Shown here: positions 16,698 through 25,527 of the stretch, piece by piece | How the letters are laid out: every line of letters begins with the position of its first letter | Numbering within the stretch: the first letter of the stretch is position 1 | NCBI RefSeq assembly: GCF_014639235.1 | Contig: NZ_BMFU01000009.1 | Location: 124,001-188,000 of the forward strand | DNA length: 64,000 nucleotides | Source: Paenibacillus silvae | GTDB taxonomy: Bacteria > Bacillota > Bacilli > Paenibacillales > Paenibacillaceae | Direction of reading: 5' to 3' | The notes under the pieces: generated by a model | The model's database searches: none | What the model was told of the DNA's origin: nothing | The model's input: only the letters and a program-made list of their open reading frames with translations | Translations under genes and position numbers: made by a program

Positions 16698-17957
16698 TCA
16701 TCTCTGCCTCACCCGATACCTGCTCCGCATAACCGCTTGAACGGCGATGGCAGCCGCAATCAGAAGCAGATTGAAGATAAATACGGTATAGAGGGAGCCT
16801 GCTTCCATCAGAAGAGCCGCGATCAGGGGAGAAGCAATAGAGCCGATCTCGGCTGCGGACACGATCTGACCAATGACCGAGCTTCGCTGCTCTTCCGGGG
16901 TATGGTCGCCGATATGTGCAAAGAAGGAGTCCATGTAACATGCCCCGCCGATGCCCCCGATAAACATGCCGATGAAGACACAGATGTGAGAGGATGTGCT
17001 TAGAAAGACAAGCACCTCAACCCCGATTAAGAACATGCCCAGCATACATAACAGCAGCCGGTCACCCATACGATCCGAGAGTCGACCGACAACGGGTGCA
17101 GCCCCAAAAGTAGATATTCCTGCTACGGTGAATGCCAGGCTGGCGGACAAAGCATCCCACTGCATCACTTGCGTGGCATACAGCGCGAAGTATGTCAGAA
17201 ATACAGCATAGGCACTCATTTCGAGAACGTGTACGGTGATGTAACCGATAAGCTGTTGTTTCATTGTCATGGTAACAGGGAGAGATTTGGCCTGAATGGA
17301 CTCGGTCTTGGGAGCTGCGGGAGGATTAACATTCTTCTGCTGGTTCTGATTGTTATAATCTTCTTTGACTTTACGCGAAGCTATACATGATGATGCAGGG
17401 AGATTCTGTGCTGAGGTTTTGATTCCCATGGCTGTAACGACTGCAATGAGGCAGCAGAGTGCGACCAGCAGAAAAGGCACAGACAATGGCCAGTGTATTG
17501 CAAGCCAGCCGCTAATCACCGGGCCAAGAATCATACCGCCTCCTTCGCTGCTGCTAATATAACCGTTGTACAAGCCCCGGTTCTCCACACTGCCGCCATC
17601 CCCAATGATGGAGCGCACCACTACGGTCAGGCCGGAAGAGGCGAGTCCTTGCAGCAGACGAAGCAGACCGAAGAGAATGGCGGACTTGGATACGGTGAAT
17701 CCCCCCATACACAAGGCGAGTGCAGCCAGCATGAGGATAAGTGCTCGTTTACCCCCAAGTTTACGGTAAAGAGCTGATGCCGGAACGCCGCCGATCACTT
17801 TTCCAACATAAAACAGGGCAAAAATGACCCCAAGCGTCCAGCCGGATAAGCCGAATTCCTCCATAAACAGCGGAAACAAGGGCAGAATCATGAATCCACC
17901 CATCTGACTCAGGAAACATATCATAAGAAGTAAAGGAAGATTGCGCCGAACCTCCAA
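16698..17957 (-). CDS. MFS transporter
   Basis: Twelve-helix major facilitator protein of 419 residues. The conserved loop after helix 2 is GGVPASALYRKLGGKRALI (a variant of GxxxDrxGrr). A second copy, GRLSDRMGDRLLL, marks the start of the second half. A polar loop of about 50 residues (NQNQQKNVNPPAAPKTE) separates helices 6 and 7. The likely start is TTG at 17957, eight bases after AAAGGAG; a further TTG at 17984 lacks a spaced site. It is probably a drug or metabolite exporter of the DHA1 type. It lies downstream of, and on the same strand as, the receptor-peptide locus but beyond that locus's terminator, so co-regulation is only a possibility. Confidence 0.85.
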   Translation of the reverse strand: MEVRRNLPLLLMICFLSQMGGFMILPLFPLFMEEFGLSGWTLGVIFALFYVGKVIGGVPASALYRKLGGKRALILMLAALALCMGGFTVSKSAILFGLLRLLQGLASSGLTVVVRSIIGDGGSVENRGLYNGYISSSEGGGMILGPVISGWLAIHWPLSVPFLLVALCCLIAVVTAMGIKTSAQNLPASSCIASRKVKEDYNNQNQQKNVNPPAAPKTESIQAKSLPVTMTMKQQLIGYITVHVLEMSAYAVFLTYFALYATQVMQWDALSASLAFTVAGISTFGAAPVVGRLSDRMGDRLLLCMLGMFLIGVEVLVFLSTSSHICVFIGMFIGGIGGACYMDSFFAHIGDHTPEEQRSSVIGQIVSAAEIGSIASPLIAALLMEAGSLYTVFIFNLLLIAAAIAVQAVMRSRYRVRQR

Positions 17958-18112
17958 GCCCAGGACTCCTTTCGTGCGTCTCAACCAACTGATATATCAG
18001 CGGTTCTCCTAACGACATGCGTAGATATCGACATATACCCGTAATGTATGCATAAATAGTGAAAATAAGACGAAATTACACAGGGCGTTTACATTGATTG
18101 ATTACTATTAAA

Positions 18113-18141
18113 AAATAAAAAAGACACCCGAATGGTGTCTA
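18113..18141 (-). terminator. Terminator of the receptor-peptide operon
   Basis: On the minus strand AGACACC-ATTCG-GGTGTCT (18122-18140) is followed by a run of T. It lies 28 bases beyond the stop codon of the peptide gene. Confidence 0.85.
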
Positions 18142-18167
18142 ATACAAAATTATCCTTAATTAAGCCG

Positions 18168-18278
18168 TTAACCTGATCCTACACCATGCGTCATAAGTTT
18201 AACAATTACATTAGAGATAGGTGAAGTAACAGTAAGAAATATACTAGCTACTAAAAGGGACGAGAGGGATTTTTTCAT
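18168..18278 (-). CDS. 36-residue secreted signalling propeptide (AimP/Phr-like)
   Basis: A small open frame, ATG at 18278 to TAA at 18168, that overlaps the last 35 bases of the receptor gene in a different frame. GAGGTG lies about ten bases before the ATG, inside the receptor coding sequence. The product begins MKKSLSSLLVASIFL, a Lys-rich start plus hydrophobic core of a Sec signal, and ends KLMTHGVGSG. That design, short cationic N terminus, membrane-crossing core and small Gly/His-rich C terminus, matches the exported propeptides of RRNPP systems (Phr, NprX, AimP). As I recall, mature peptides of the Alo system of Paenibacillus polymyxa are also His-Gly-rich. The mature signal is probably the last five to eight residues; this is inference. 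A terminator follows at once. Confidence 0.75.
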   Translation of the reverse strand: MKKSLSSLLVASIFLTVTSPISNVIVKLMTHGVGSG

Positions 18279-19635
18279 AGGACCGATACACCTCGTTATT
18301 CAGATTATTAAACATTTGCAACTGTTCAGAATTCGCCCAACCTCTGTACTGATTGAATAAGGTCAGGGATCGAATCATATTGTGAACACTTCCTATACTA
18401 CCTGCAAACTCTAATCCTTCAAGTAAAAGGTCGATCCCTTTAGCACGGTCACGTTGTATCTGATACATTCCTAAGTTAGTTAAAAAGGATGCGTACTCTT
18501 CTGCTTTTATTGGCTTATTGTACTCTCCAAAGGCACTGTTATACGTTCTATAGGGAATATGTTCTTGAAAACGATCCAAAATGGCATCTATATTGATATC
18601 AAACTTATTTGCTGTTTTGACAATATGGCATATACCAGAGAAAATTTCTTCAGGGTGTGATGCAATATGTTCAATGTAGTCAGGCAAGATATCTAAGTTC
18701 CCTGCGAGCAGTTGGTATAGATACTGGTTGGCTTTTGAAAATTCATTGAACTGTTTAATAATGGTCGTGGCTTCATCGGACGAATCCTGAATCCATTGGT
18801 CTGCATCGGTATACATCAACGTATATTCAAGTGCTTTTTGATAATCTTCATATTGTTCATATACAGCCGTTTGGAGCAGTCGAGCATACAACATGTAGAA
18901 GTAATACGGGCGAACGGGCTGCTTGTCTTCAGAATCTTTGCGTTTGGTGTGAAGCGAAAGCTCGTACTGAATGGAAGCGAGACGGAACATCTCTTCAGAA
19001 AGTTCATACACTTTGTGCCATTCATTAAGCGAAATATAGATATGAGCCAGATGTTTAATTGCTTCCAATTGGTCCGATTCCACTAGGCGATTCGCATAGG
19101 GTTCGAACAATACAGCAGCCTTTAAATTCTGGTTTAAGTCATTACTTAATGATATAAGGAACAGTCTATATCGACAAAGAGCCAATCGTTCGGAATGTTG
19201 ATATTTCTCGATTACACCCACGCCCTCGTACAGTAATGCAGCTGCTTCGTTGTATCGATTATGGAACAGTTCTTCTGCAACATCAAAAATTAAAGTGCCA
19301 TAGGCAGTGTTATCCAGAAGATTACTCAAAATTAACTGGATACAATCCAGACGCTTCACCTCTGCACAGCGAATGATAAACGGTCGCAACCTCCTCCAGT
19401 CCGGTGCGGTCAGAGTAAAGCATTCTCCCACAAACCGTGTGTAAAAATGGTCCTCTTGCATGCCCATGGCTCTTGTAATACCATCAAGCTGGTTCATGGA
19501 GAACGGTTTATTCTGATTGAGGAGGCGGCTGAAAGAGCCTGCATTTATATTTGCTCGTTCTGAGAATTGGCTTTGCGTTAAATGGTGATTGTTTATGTAT
19601 TGCAACACTTCTGCTCGTATTGTCTTATCCAGCAT
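18244..19635 (-). CDS. HTH-TPR peptide receptor regulator (RRNPP type, AimR/Alo-like)
   Basis: A 463-residue cytoplasmic regulator. The first 60 residues hold an XRE-like helix-turn-helix (LTQSQFSERANINAGSFSRLLNQ). The remainder is all-helical with paired helices of TPR type (for example NRYNEAAALLYEGVGVIEKY and AIKHLAHIYISLNEWHKVYELSEEMF). The layout and length resemble AimR, NprR/PlcR-class and the Paenibacillus Alo receptors, which bind a re-imported short peptide and switch DNA binding. ATG 19635 has AAGGTGG five bases upstream; a GTG at 19644 overlaps that site. The 3' end overlaps the gene of a secreted peptide, the usual arrangement for cognate ligand and receptor. No phage genes are nearby, so a chromosomal quorum-sensing role is more likely than lysis-lysogeny control. 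Confidence 0.85.
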   Translation of the reverse strand: MLDKTIRAEVLQYINNHHLTQSQFSERANINAGSFSRLLNQNKPFSMNQLDGITRAMGMQEDHFYTRFVGECFTLTAPDWRRLRPFIIRCAEVKRLDCIQLILSNLLDNTAYGTLIFDVAEELFHNRYNEAAALLYEGVGVIEKYQHSERLALCRYRLFLISLSNDLNQNLKAAVLFEPYANRLVESDQLEAIKHLAHIYISLNEWHKVYELSEEMFRLASIQYELSLHTKRKDSEDKQPVRPYYFYMLYARLLQTAVYEQYEDYQKALEYTLMYTDADQWIQDSSDEATTIIKQFNEFSKANQYLYQLLAGNLDILPDYIEHIASHPEEIFSGICHIVKTANKFDINIDAILDRFQEHIPYRTYNSAFGEYNKPIKAEEYASFLTNLGMYQIQRDRAKGIDLLLEGLEFAGSIGSVHNMIRSLTLFNQYRGWANSEQLQMFNNLNNEVYRSYEKIPLVPFSS

Positions 19636-19664
19636 ACACACCACCTTAAATTAAATCCATAATC

Positions 19665-19718
19665 TGGTTTAATAAACCATTTATATGAATTATATATCTA
19701 TAATTTTACAGTGGTCAA
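19665..19718 (-). promoter_or_regulatory. Promoter and candidate operator of the receptor-peptide operon
   Basis: On the minus strand TTGACC (19713-19718), an 18-base spacer and TATAAT (19689-19694) form a good promoter. Ten bases downstream of the -10 lies the perfect palindrome TGGTTTAATAAACCA (19665-19679). Its position near the start of transcription suits autoregulation by the HTH-TPR receptor, which is inference. Confidence 0.65.
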
Positions 19719-19908
19719 TATTTTCTTTGGCAATTAATCAAAGTTTATACAGAACATCTTTTGGAATGAAAGAAAAAAGGATATAAATTACGATATAAGA
19801 AACAAGGCATGAACAAAGTCGTGTATAATAGGTTGGGTTTGTAATGATAGAGGACTGCAAGGGAAGGAAACAACGAGGTACCTCAAGGATAAGGGGGCGA
19901 CGATAAAC

Positions 19909-21018
19909 ATGTCAGAACAACAACCGATCATTCGGTTCGAACGCGTGACGCAGCAATATGACCAGGATGAGGCTGTATTGAAGGCGGTCAGCTTTGAGAT
20001 TGAACGGGGTAAATTCTATACCCTTCTGGGGCCGTCAGGCTGTGGTAAAACAACGATATTGCGGCTGATTGCCGGCTTTGCGGAGCCGACGGAGGGCAGC
20101 ATTTATTTTAACGGTGCACTGATTAACCGTGTGCCTGCGCACCAGCGTCAGGTAAATACGGTGTTTCAGGACTATGCATTATTTCCACATTTGAATGTAT
20201 TTGAGAACGTAGCCTTTGGCCTGCGGATTAAAAAAATGAAAACAACCGAGATTCGCACCAAAGTGCTCGAAGCGCTCAAATTTGTCAATCTGTCCGGTTA
20301 TGAGAACCGGGAGATTGGTGAGATGTCCGGCGGACAACGCCAGCGTGTGGCGATTGCCCGCGCGATTGTGAATGAGCCGGAAATTCTGCTACTGGACGAG
20401 CCTTTATCGGCGCTCGACCTGAAGCTGCGTACCGAGATGCAGTATGAGCTGCGGGAGCTGCAGCAGCGGCTGGGCATTACGTTTATTTTTGTCACGCATG
20501 ATCAGGAGGAAGCCTTGGCAATGTCTGATGAAATCTTTGTCTTGAATGGCGGTGTCATTCAGCAGAGCGGCACGCCGAACGATATTTATGATGAGCCGAT
20601 TAACCGCTTTGTCGCGGACTTTATTGGCGAGTCGAATATCGTGGCAGGCAAGATGAAGCAGGACTTCGTCGTTGAGTTTGCAGGGGCACAGTATGAATGT
20701 GTCGATCAGGGGCTGCAACCGGACGAGCCTGTTGAGATTGTCATTCGGCCAGAGGACCTGGAGATTACTACGGAGGAACAGGGCAAGCTCAAGGTGAAGG
20801 TGGATTCCCAGCTGTTCCGCGGCGTGCACTATGAAATCTCCACCTACGATGACGCAGGTAACGAATGGTTGATTCATTCCACGAAGAAAGCGGTCGTGGG
20901 ATCGCGTATCGGGCTTTATTTTGACCCGGAAGCCATTCATGTAATGCGTTTCAATGAAACCGAGGAAGAGTTCGACAGACGACTCGAAGCCTACCAAGAG
21001 GCCGCTCATGCAGACTAA
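19909..21018 (+). CDS. potA: Spermidine/putrescine ABC transporter ATP-binding protein
   Basis: ATPase of the PotABCD polyamine importer. Walker A is GPSGCGKTT (about residues 41-49), the signature is MSGGQRQRVAIARAI, Walker B is ILLLDEPLSALD, and the switch His is in FVTHDQEEA. A C-terminal TOBE-like domain (from about residue 270) is typical of PotA. Length is 369 residues. A GGGGG site lies about 11 bases upstream, and a TATAAT at 19824-19829 probably belongs to the promoter. First of four genes with overlapping ends, hence one transcript. Confidence 0.95.
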   Translation: MSEQQPIIRFERVTQQYDQDEAVLKAVSFEIERGKFYTLLGPSGCGKTTILRLIAGFAEPTEGSIYFNGALINRVPAHQRQVNTVFQDYALFPHLNVFENVAFGLRIKKMKTTEIRTKVLEALKFVNLSGYENREIGEMSGGQRQRVAIARAIVNEPEILLLDEPLSALDLKLRTEMQYELRELQQRLGITFIFVTHDQEEALAMSDEIFVLNGGVIQQSGTPNDIYDEPINRFVADFIGESNIVAGKMKQDFVVEFAGAQYECVDQGLQPDEPVEIVIRPEDLEITTEEQGKLKVKVDSQLFRGVHYEISTYDDAGNEWLIHSTKKAVVGSRIGLYFDPEAIHVMRFNETEEEFDRRLEAYQEAAHAD

Positions 21019-21841
21019 AGCCGGCACGCGCAATGCGTATCTGATTCCATATGTGTTATGGATGGTGTTGTTCGTTGTAGCGCCTGTGCTGCTGGTGATC
21101 TATTATTCGTTCTTTGATGTGGAGGGTAATTTCACATTCGGCAACTATGCGCGGTTCTTTACGCCGGTATATATGCAGATGACGCTCAGCTCGTTCTGGT
21201 ATGCGTTTCTGATTACAGCCTTCTCACTGCTCATCTCTTATCCGACAGCGTATATGCTGACCCGGACCAAGCACAAGCAGCTGTGGCTGCTGCTGATCAT
21301 TTTGCCAAGCTGGATCAATCTTCTGTTAAAAGCGTACGCCTTCATCGGCCTGTTCGGTACATACGGGCTGACCAACTCCCTGCTGGAAGTGGTGGGCATT
21401 GGCACACAGCAGATTTTGTTCACCGACTTCAGCTTTATCTTTGTTTCGGTGTACATCTTCATTCCGTTTATGATTCTGCCGATCTTTAACGCGCTGGAAG
21501 AGATGAATCCGTCTCTGATCTATGCTGCACGGGATCTTGGGGCTTCCTCATGGCTGACGTTCCGGCGAGTCATTTTCCCGCTGACGCTGAGCGGTGTGAA
21601 ATCGGGCTGTCAGGCGGTATTTATCCCGGCCTTGTCCCTGTTTATGATTACCCGTCTGATCGCCGGGAACCGTGTTATTACGCTGGGTACAGCGATTGAG
21701 CAGCATTTTCTCGTCACCCAGGACTGGGGCATGGGCTCGACGATTGCCGTCTTTTTGATTATCGCCATGGCAGTCATTATGTTTCTGACCGGATCAGGCA
21801 AGAAGGAGGTGCGAAATGGGAAGAAACGGAAAGCTGTCTAA
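21008..21841 (+). CDS. potB: Spermidine/putrescine ABC transporter permease PotB
   Basis: Inner-membrane permease with six hydrophobic segments. The binding-protein-dependent transport loop appears as EMNPSLIYAARDLGASSWLTFRRVIFPLTLSG, the EAA motif. ATG 21008 lies inside the last codons of potA (11-base overlap) with AAGAGG just upstream. A longer reading from 20954 would overlap potA further without need. 277 residues, normal for PotB. Confidence 0.94.
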   Translation: MQTKAGTRNAYLIPYVLWMVLFVVAPVLLVIYYSFFDVEGNFTFGNYARFFTPVYMQMTLSSFWYAFLITAFSLLISYPTAYMLTRTKHKQLWLLLIILPSWINLLLKAYAFIGLFGTYGLTNSLLEVVGIGTQQILFTDFSFIFVSVYIFIPFMILPIFNALEEMNPSLIYAARDLGASSWLTFRRVIFPLTLSGVKSGCQAVFIPALSLFMITRLIAGNRVITLGTAIEQHFLVTQDWGMGSTIAVFLIIAMAVIMFLTGSGKKEVRNGKKRKAV

Positions 21842-22625
21842 CGTCTATTTAGCGGTTGTATTTGCCATTTTGTACGCACCGATTGCCTATCTGATCTTCT
21901 ATTCCTTCAACAGCGGCGGGCATATGCGCGGGTTTGAAGGCTTTACATTGGAATGGTACAGGGAAGTATTTGCGGATACCCGGCTGCTGATTATTGTTTT
22001 AAATACGTTTATTATTGCGCTGCTGTCCTCGGCTATTTCAACCATTCTGGGTGTGGCGGGGGCACTGGCGATCTATCATGTACGTCGCAAACGCACCAAA
22101 AATACGCTGTTATCCCTGAACAACGTGTTGATCGTTAGCCCGGATGTCATTATCGGTGCATCATTCCTGATTCTGTTTACGATGATTGGCATCAAGCTGG
22201 GCTTTACGTCCGTGCTGCTGTCACATATCGCATTCAGCGTGCCGATTGTGGTCATCATGGTGCTGCCTAAGCTGCAGGAGATGAGTCCAACCTTGATGGA
22301 TGCGGCTCGTGATCTCGGCGCAGGATCGTGGCAGATTCTGACACGTGTCGTGCTGCCTTACGTGAAGCCCGGTATTTTTGCCGGATTTTTCATGGCACTG
22401 ACATACTCGCTCGATGATTTCGCTGTAACGTTCTTTGTGACAGGCAACGGATACTCCACGCTTTCGGTGGAGATTTACTCCAGAGCAAGGCAGGGTGTGT
22501 CGCTGTCCATCAATGCATTGTCCACTCTGCTGTTCCTGCTCACGGTGCTGCTGGTGGTTGGATATTACTTCATTAACCGCCGGGCAACACGCATACCACC
22601 TGGAGGAAAGGGGCTGCGTCCATGA
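21816..22625 (+). CDS. potC: Spermidine/putrescine ABC transporter permease PotC
   Basis: Second permease subunit, 269 residues with six hydrophobic segments. Its EAA loop reads EMSPTLMDAARDLGAGSWQILTRVVLPYVKPG. The start overlaps the end of potB by 26 bases and has a very strong ribosome binding site (AAGGAGGTG). The end overlaps potD as ATGA. Confidence 0.95.
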   Translation: MGRNGKLSNVYLAVVFAILYAPIAYLIFYSFNSGGHMRGFEGFTLEWYREVFADTRLLIIVLNTFIIALLSSAISTILGVAGALAIYHVRRKRTKNTLLSLNNVLIVSPDVIIGASFLILFTMIGIKLGFTSVLLSHIAFSVPIVVIMVLPKLQEMSPTLMDAARDLGAGSWQILTRVVLPYVKPGIFAGFFMALTYSLDDFAVTFFVTGNGYSTLSVEIYSRARQGVSLSINALSTLLFLLTVLLVVGYYFINRRATRIPPGGKGLRP

Positions 22626-23695
22626 AACAGCTGGTACGGACATTTGCACTTGTGTTTGTGGCCGCCTTTGCCCTGATGATTCTCGCTTCCTATCTCAACA
22701 AAAGCCAGGGGTATTCCGGCGGCAACACGCTGACGATCTACAACTGGGGCGATTATATCGATCCTGAGCTATTGAAGGAATTCGAGGCTGAGACAGGCAT
22801 GAAGGTCATCTATCAGACGTTTGACTCCAACGAAGCGATGCTGACTAAGATTGAGCAGGGCGGCACGACGTTTGACGTGGCGATTCCTTCCGAGTATGCG
22901 ATTAGCAAAATGAAGGAAGAAAACCTGCTCGTTCCGATCGATCACAGCAAGCTGCCCAACCTGAAAAATATCGATGCCCGGTTCCTGAACTTGAACTACG
23001 ATCCAAACAACCAATTCTCCATCCCGTATTTCTGGGGAACGGTGGGCATCGTATACAACCCGGAGCTGGTGGGTGATTTGACGTTTGACAGCTGGAATGA
23101 CCTGTGGGACCCCCGTCTGAAAAACCAGATCCTGCTGCTCGATGGCGCTCGTGAAGTTATCGGCATGGGCCTGAACAGTCTGGGCTACTCGCTCAATGAT
23201 ACCAACGAGGATCATCTCCAGGCTGCTTTGAAAAAATTATCAACCCTGACGCCAAACGTAAGAGCCATCGTCGGGGATGAGATCAAAATGCTTCTCGCCA
23301 ATGAAGAAGCAGCAGTCGGGCTGGTATGGTCGGGCGATGCGTCCGAGATTATGGATGAGAACGACAAGCTGGATTACAAGGTGCCGGAGGAAGGCTCCAA
23401 CCTCTGGTTCGACAGCATGGTCATCCCGAAAACAGCCAAAAATGTAGAGGGTGCACATCAGTTCATTAACTTCATGCTGGACCCGGATCATGCTGCTCGC
23501 AACGCCGAGTATGTTGGATACTCCACACCGAACGCGGAGGCACTCAAGCTGCTGCCAGAGGATATCTCGCAGGATGAGCGCTTCTACCCGGACGAGACGC
23601 TGACAAGCAAGCTGGAGGTCTACAACAACCTGGGCAAAAAAATGCTGTCGCATTATAACGACCTGTTTCTGGAGTTTAAAATGCACAGCAAATAG
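22622..23695 (+). CDS. potD: Spermidine/putrescine-binding protein PotD
   Basis: Extracellular polyamine-binding protein of 357 residues. The N-terminal hydrophobic segment (about 6-24) has no lipobox Cys, so it is either a cleaved signal or an uncleaved membrane anchor. The mature start TLTIYNWGDYIDPELLKEFE is characteristic of PotD/PotF, as is the later GLVWSGDASEIM ligand region. The start overlaps the potC stop (ATGA), completing the A-B-C-D order found in Bacillales. A long perfect hairpin ends the operon. Confidence 0.94.
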   Translation: MKQLVRTFALVFVAAFALMILASYLNKSQGYSGGNTLTIYNWGDYIDPELLKEFEAETGMKVIYQTFDSNEAMLTKIEQGGTTFDVAIPSEYAISKMKEENLLVPIDHSKLPNLKNIDARFLNLNYDPNNQFSIPYFWGTVGIVYNPELVGDLTFDSWNDLWDPRLKNQILLLDGAREVIGMGLNSLGYSLNDTNEDHLQAALKKLSTLTPNVRAIVGDEIKMLLANEEAAVGLVWSGDASEIMDENDKLDYKVPEEGSNLWFDSMVIPKTAKNVEGAHQFINFMLDPDHAARNAEYVGYSTPNAEALKLLPEDISQDERFYPDETLTSKLEVYNNLGKKMLSHYNDLFLEFKMHSK

Positions 23696-23755
23696 CTTGA
23701 ACCGAACCGCTTAACTGAAGATATTATTTACCGATAATACAGTCGCTCGTTATTG

Positions 23756-23811
23756 TTACACAAAGAAGCAACTCCTACGTAAATTGGAGTTGCTTCTTTG
23801 TGTAACTTTTT
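23756..23811. terminator. Terminator of potABCD
   Basis: Two perfectly complementary 20-base arms (23756-23775 and 23786-23805) around a ten-base loop, followed by CTTTTT. An A-rich left flank could also serve the convergent gene. Confidence 0.9.
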
Positions 23812-23848
23812 ATATGACTGAGGCGTTTAAATAGAAGGAGGTGGTAAT

Positions 23849-24577
23849 TTATTCCCAAGTTGCATTGTTTACTGAGACAATGCTATAGATATTGCGTGAT
23901 CCGCCATTTTTTTTAATTTCTCCGTTTGCCAATTTTGCGCGAAGTTGCGTTGCCGTACTACCATCAAGCATGACAGCATAGTCACAAGCAAAATATTGCA
24001 TGACTTGACGTGCTTCCCACGGTGTTGCATCTATAATATTGGCAAGTATGATCTTTTTTGTAGATGATTTATAACCAATTGCCGCCCGATCAGAGCGAGA
24101 AGGAGGAACGACAAAATTAACAGATTGGCCGTGTTCTTCATCCCGAAGTTTATTAGTTAATTTTGTTTCGGTTGTAATGGTCGAATCTTCGAGATATAGA
24201 TTTAAGCCACTGATGGCCCAATCAACCCACGATAGCGGGAAACCTACATCCTGGATATTGATTAATTGAAATTTACTAATAGCTGTTGTAGAACCATTGT
24301 TTGGTCGGAATTGAACAATTGTTCCGCGTTTATATACGGCGCTAGTGCCAGTACCCTCTTTACCCACCGGTGTACCACCGTAAGTACAAGCAATCCCGGA
24401 TACAGTTTCGGAAGCTCTATCAAAGAAAGTACCATTAATGCCAAAGCGAGTGGATGAATTCGAGGTGAGTACTGTTCCGTTGATGTTGTGAACGTTAATG
24501 GTTTGAGGATCAGCAGAAATATAGTGAACTTCTCTACCTTTGATATTGTTTGAATAATAATATTTAGCTACTGCCAT
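23849..24577 (-). CDS. Phosphodiester glycosidase (NAGPA-domain) family protein
   Basis: Domain related to the uncovering enzyme that removes N-acetylglucosamine from phosphodiesters; bacterial homologues probably act on glycan or cell-wall phosphodiesters. Supporting segments are FGINGTFFD, GRGTIVQF-like strands, RAAIGYKSSTKKIILANI and the Asp-containing YAVMLDGSTATQLRAK, which form the conserved core. The start chosen is ATG 24577 with TGGAG eight bases upstream; the open frame extends to 24724 without a matching site. There is no signal peptide, which is odd for an extracellular-substrate enzyme. Phage-derived or holin-dependent release, or an intracellular role, could explain it. It stands alone between convergent and divergent neighbours. 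Confidence 0.7.
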   Translation of the reverse strand: MAVAKYYYSNNIKGREVHYISADPQTINVHNINGTVLTSNSSTRFGINGTFFDRASETVSGIACTYGGTPVGKEGTGTSAVYKRGTIVQFRPNNGSTTAISKFQLINIQDVGFPLSWVDWAISGLNLYLEDSTITTETKLTNKLRDEEHGQSVNFVVPPSRSDRAAIGYKSSTKKIILANIIDATPWEARQVMQYFACDYAVMLDGSTATQLRAKLANGEIKKNGGSRNIYSIVSVNNATWE

Positions 24578-24779
24578 GATATCAACTCCATTTCCTTTAG
24601 TGACTTTAACAGGGATAGGACAAGTTGAGTGAGATGTATCCCCCTCATCCGAATCAACTTGTTTTAAAGTAAGCTTATTGTAGCATTCGTATTTGATTGG
24701 TGAAGACGATAAAAAGTATGCCAATTGTCTTTTTTATGGATATTTTTAGTTTTTTGAATATAAAATTGGAGGTAATTGC

Positions 24780-25319
24780 ATGGAAAAGAGTAAAATCAGG
24801 TCCAGTATCTTTCTATTGGCGATGTTACTGGTTGTAGGGACCGGTTGTTCTCAGGAGCCAAATGCAGAAACGCCAAAGACTACAGAGACACCTGTTAATG
24901 AAGCCGCACAGTCTCCGCAAACGGTGAAAAAAGGTACAGGTAAAGATACAGAGGTATTTCAAGAAGGTGTGATGATTGATGTTTCTGACTATAAGAATGA
25001 ACAAAAATATAAGGAGCTGCTGCAAACATTGGAAAGTAACATGAACGCTATGGTAAAAAAAGATGCTGTTGCTTTTGAAAAAACATTTCTATCCCAAAAG
25101 GATTTTGAAAGTAACCGCTTCTTTCTGGATACTCAGGATCGGTACCAGTTTGTAGGGAAACCGACCATAATAGAGCAGGAAGATAAAGACCGTATTGATG
25201 TTGGTGTAAGATATAGGGTAAAAGGGTCTGAAGTGGGAGAGAACTTTAAGGAAACGGGAATTATGTACAATTTTAAAAAGGATGCATCAGGGGATTGGAA
25301 GGTTATAATGATCGACTAG
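24780..25319 (+). CDS. Hypothetical lipoprotein
   Basis: A 179-residue protein with a clear lipoprotein signal: MEKSKIRS, a hydrophobic stretch and the lipobox VGTGC (Cys about 24). A Thr/Glu/Pro-rich linker follows, and then a folded domain of about 110 residues with alternating strands (RYQFVGKPTIIEQEDKDRIDVGVRY, ending GDWKVIMID). That ending is reminiscent of NTF2-like or DUF4878-type domains, but I cannot assign a family. GGAGG lies eight bases before the ATG. Single gene with its own terminator. Confidence 0.75.
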   Translation: MEKSKIRSSIFLLAMLLVVGTGCSQEPNAETPKTTETPVNEAAQSPQTVKKGTGKDTEVFQEGVMIDVSDYKNEQKYKELLQTLESNMNAMVKKDAVAFEKTFLSQKDFESNRFFLDTQDRYQFVGKPTIIEQEDKDRIDVGVRYRVKGSEVGENFKETGIMYNFKKDASGDWKVIMID

Positions 25320-25417
25320 AGCAAAGCTCAAACCCTTCAGGAATGAGCAGCACGGATGGAGACAAAGTCAAAGGTCGAGGGTAATCCCCCACACCAATGG
25401 GACTTATATAACCACAA

Positions 25418-25462
25418 AAACCTCCCCTAATCACCTAATGATTCAGGGGAGGTTTATTTCTT
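25418..25462 (+). terminator. Terminator after the lipoprotein gene
   Basis: AAACCTCCCCT (25418-25428) pairs with AGGGGAGGTTT (25445-25455), followed by ATTTCTTTT. Confidence 0.85.
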
Positions 25463-25527
25463 TTACCCTGCTTCAGAGCAAAAAGCATTGCTTTTGATGT
25501 TTCCTTATGTATCCACGTTAACGGAGG

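Noticed and set aside
18244..19635. Receptor as a phage arbitrium AimR
   Set aside because: The architecture fits, but there is no phage module nearby, so a chromosomal quorum-sensing role is the better reading.
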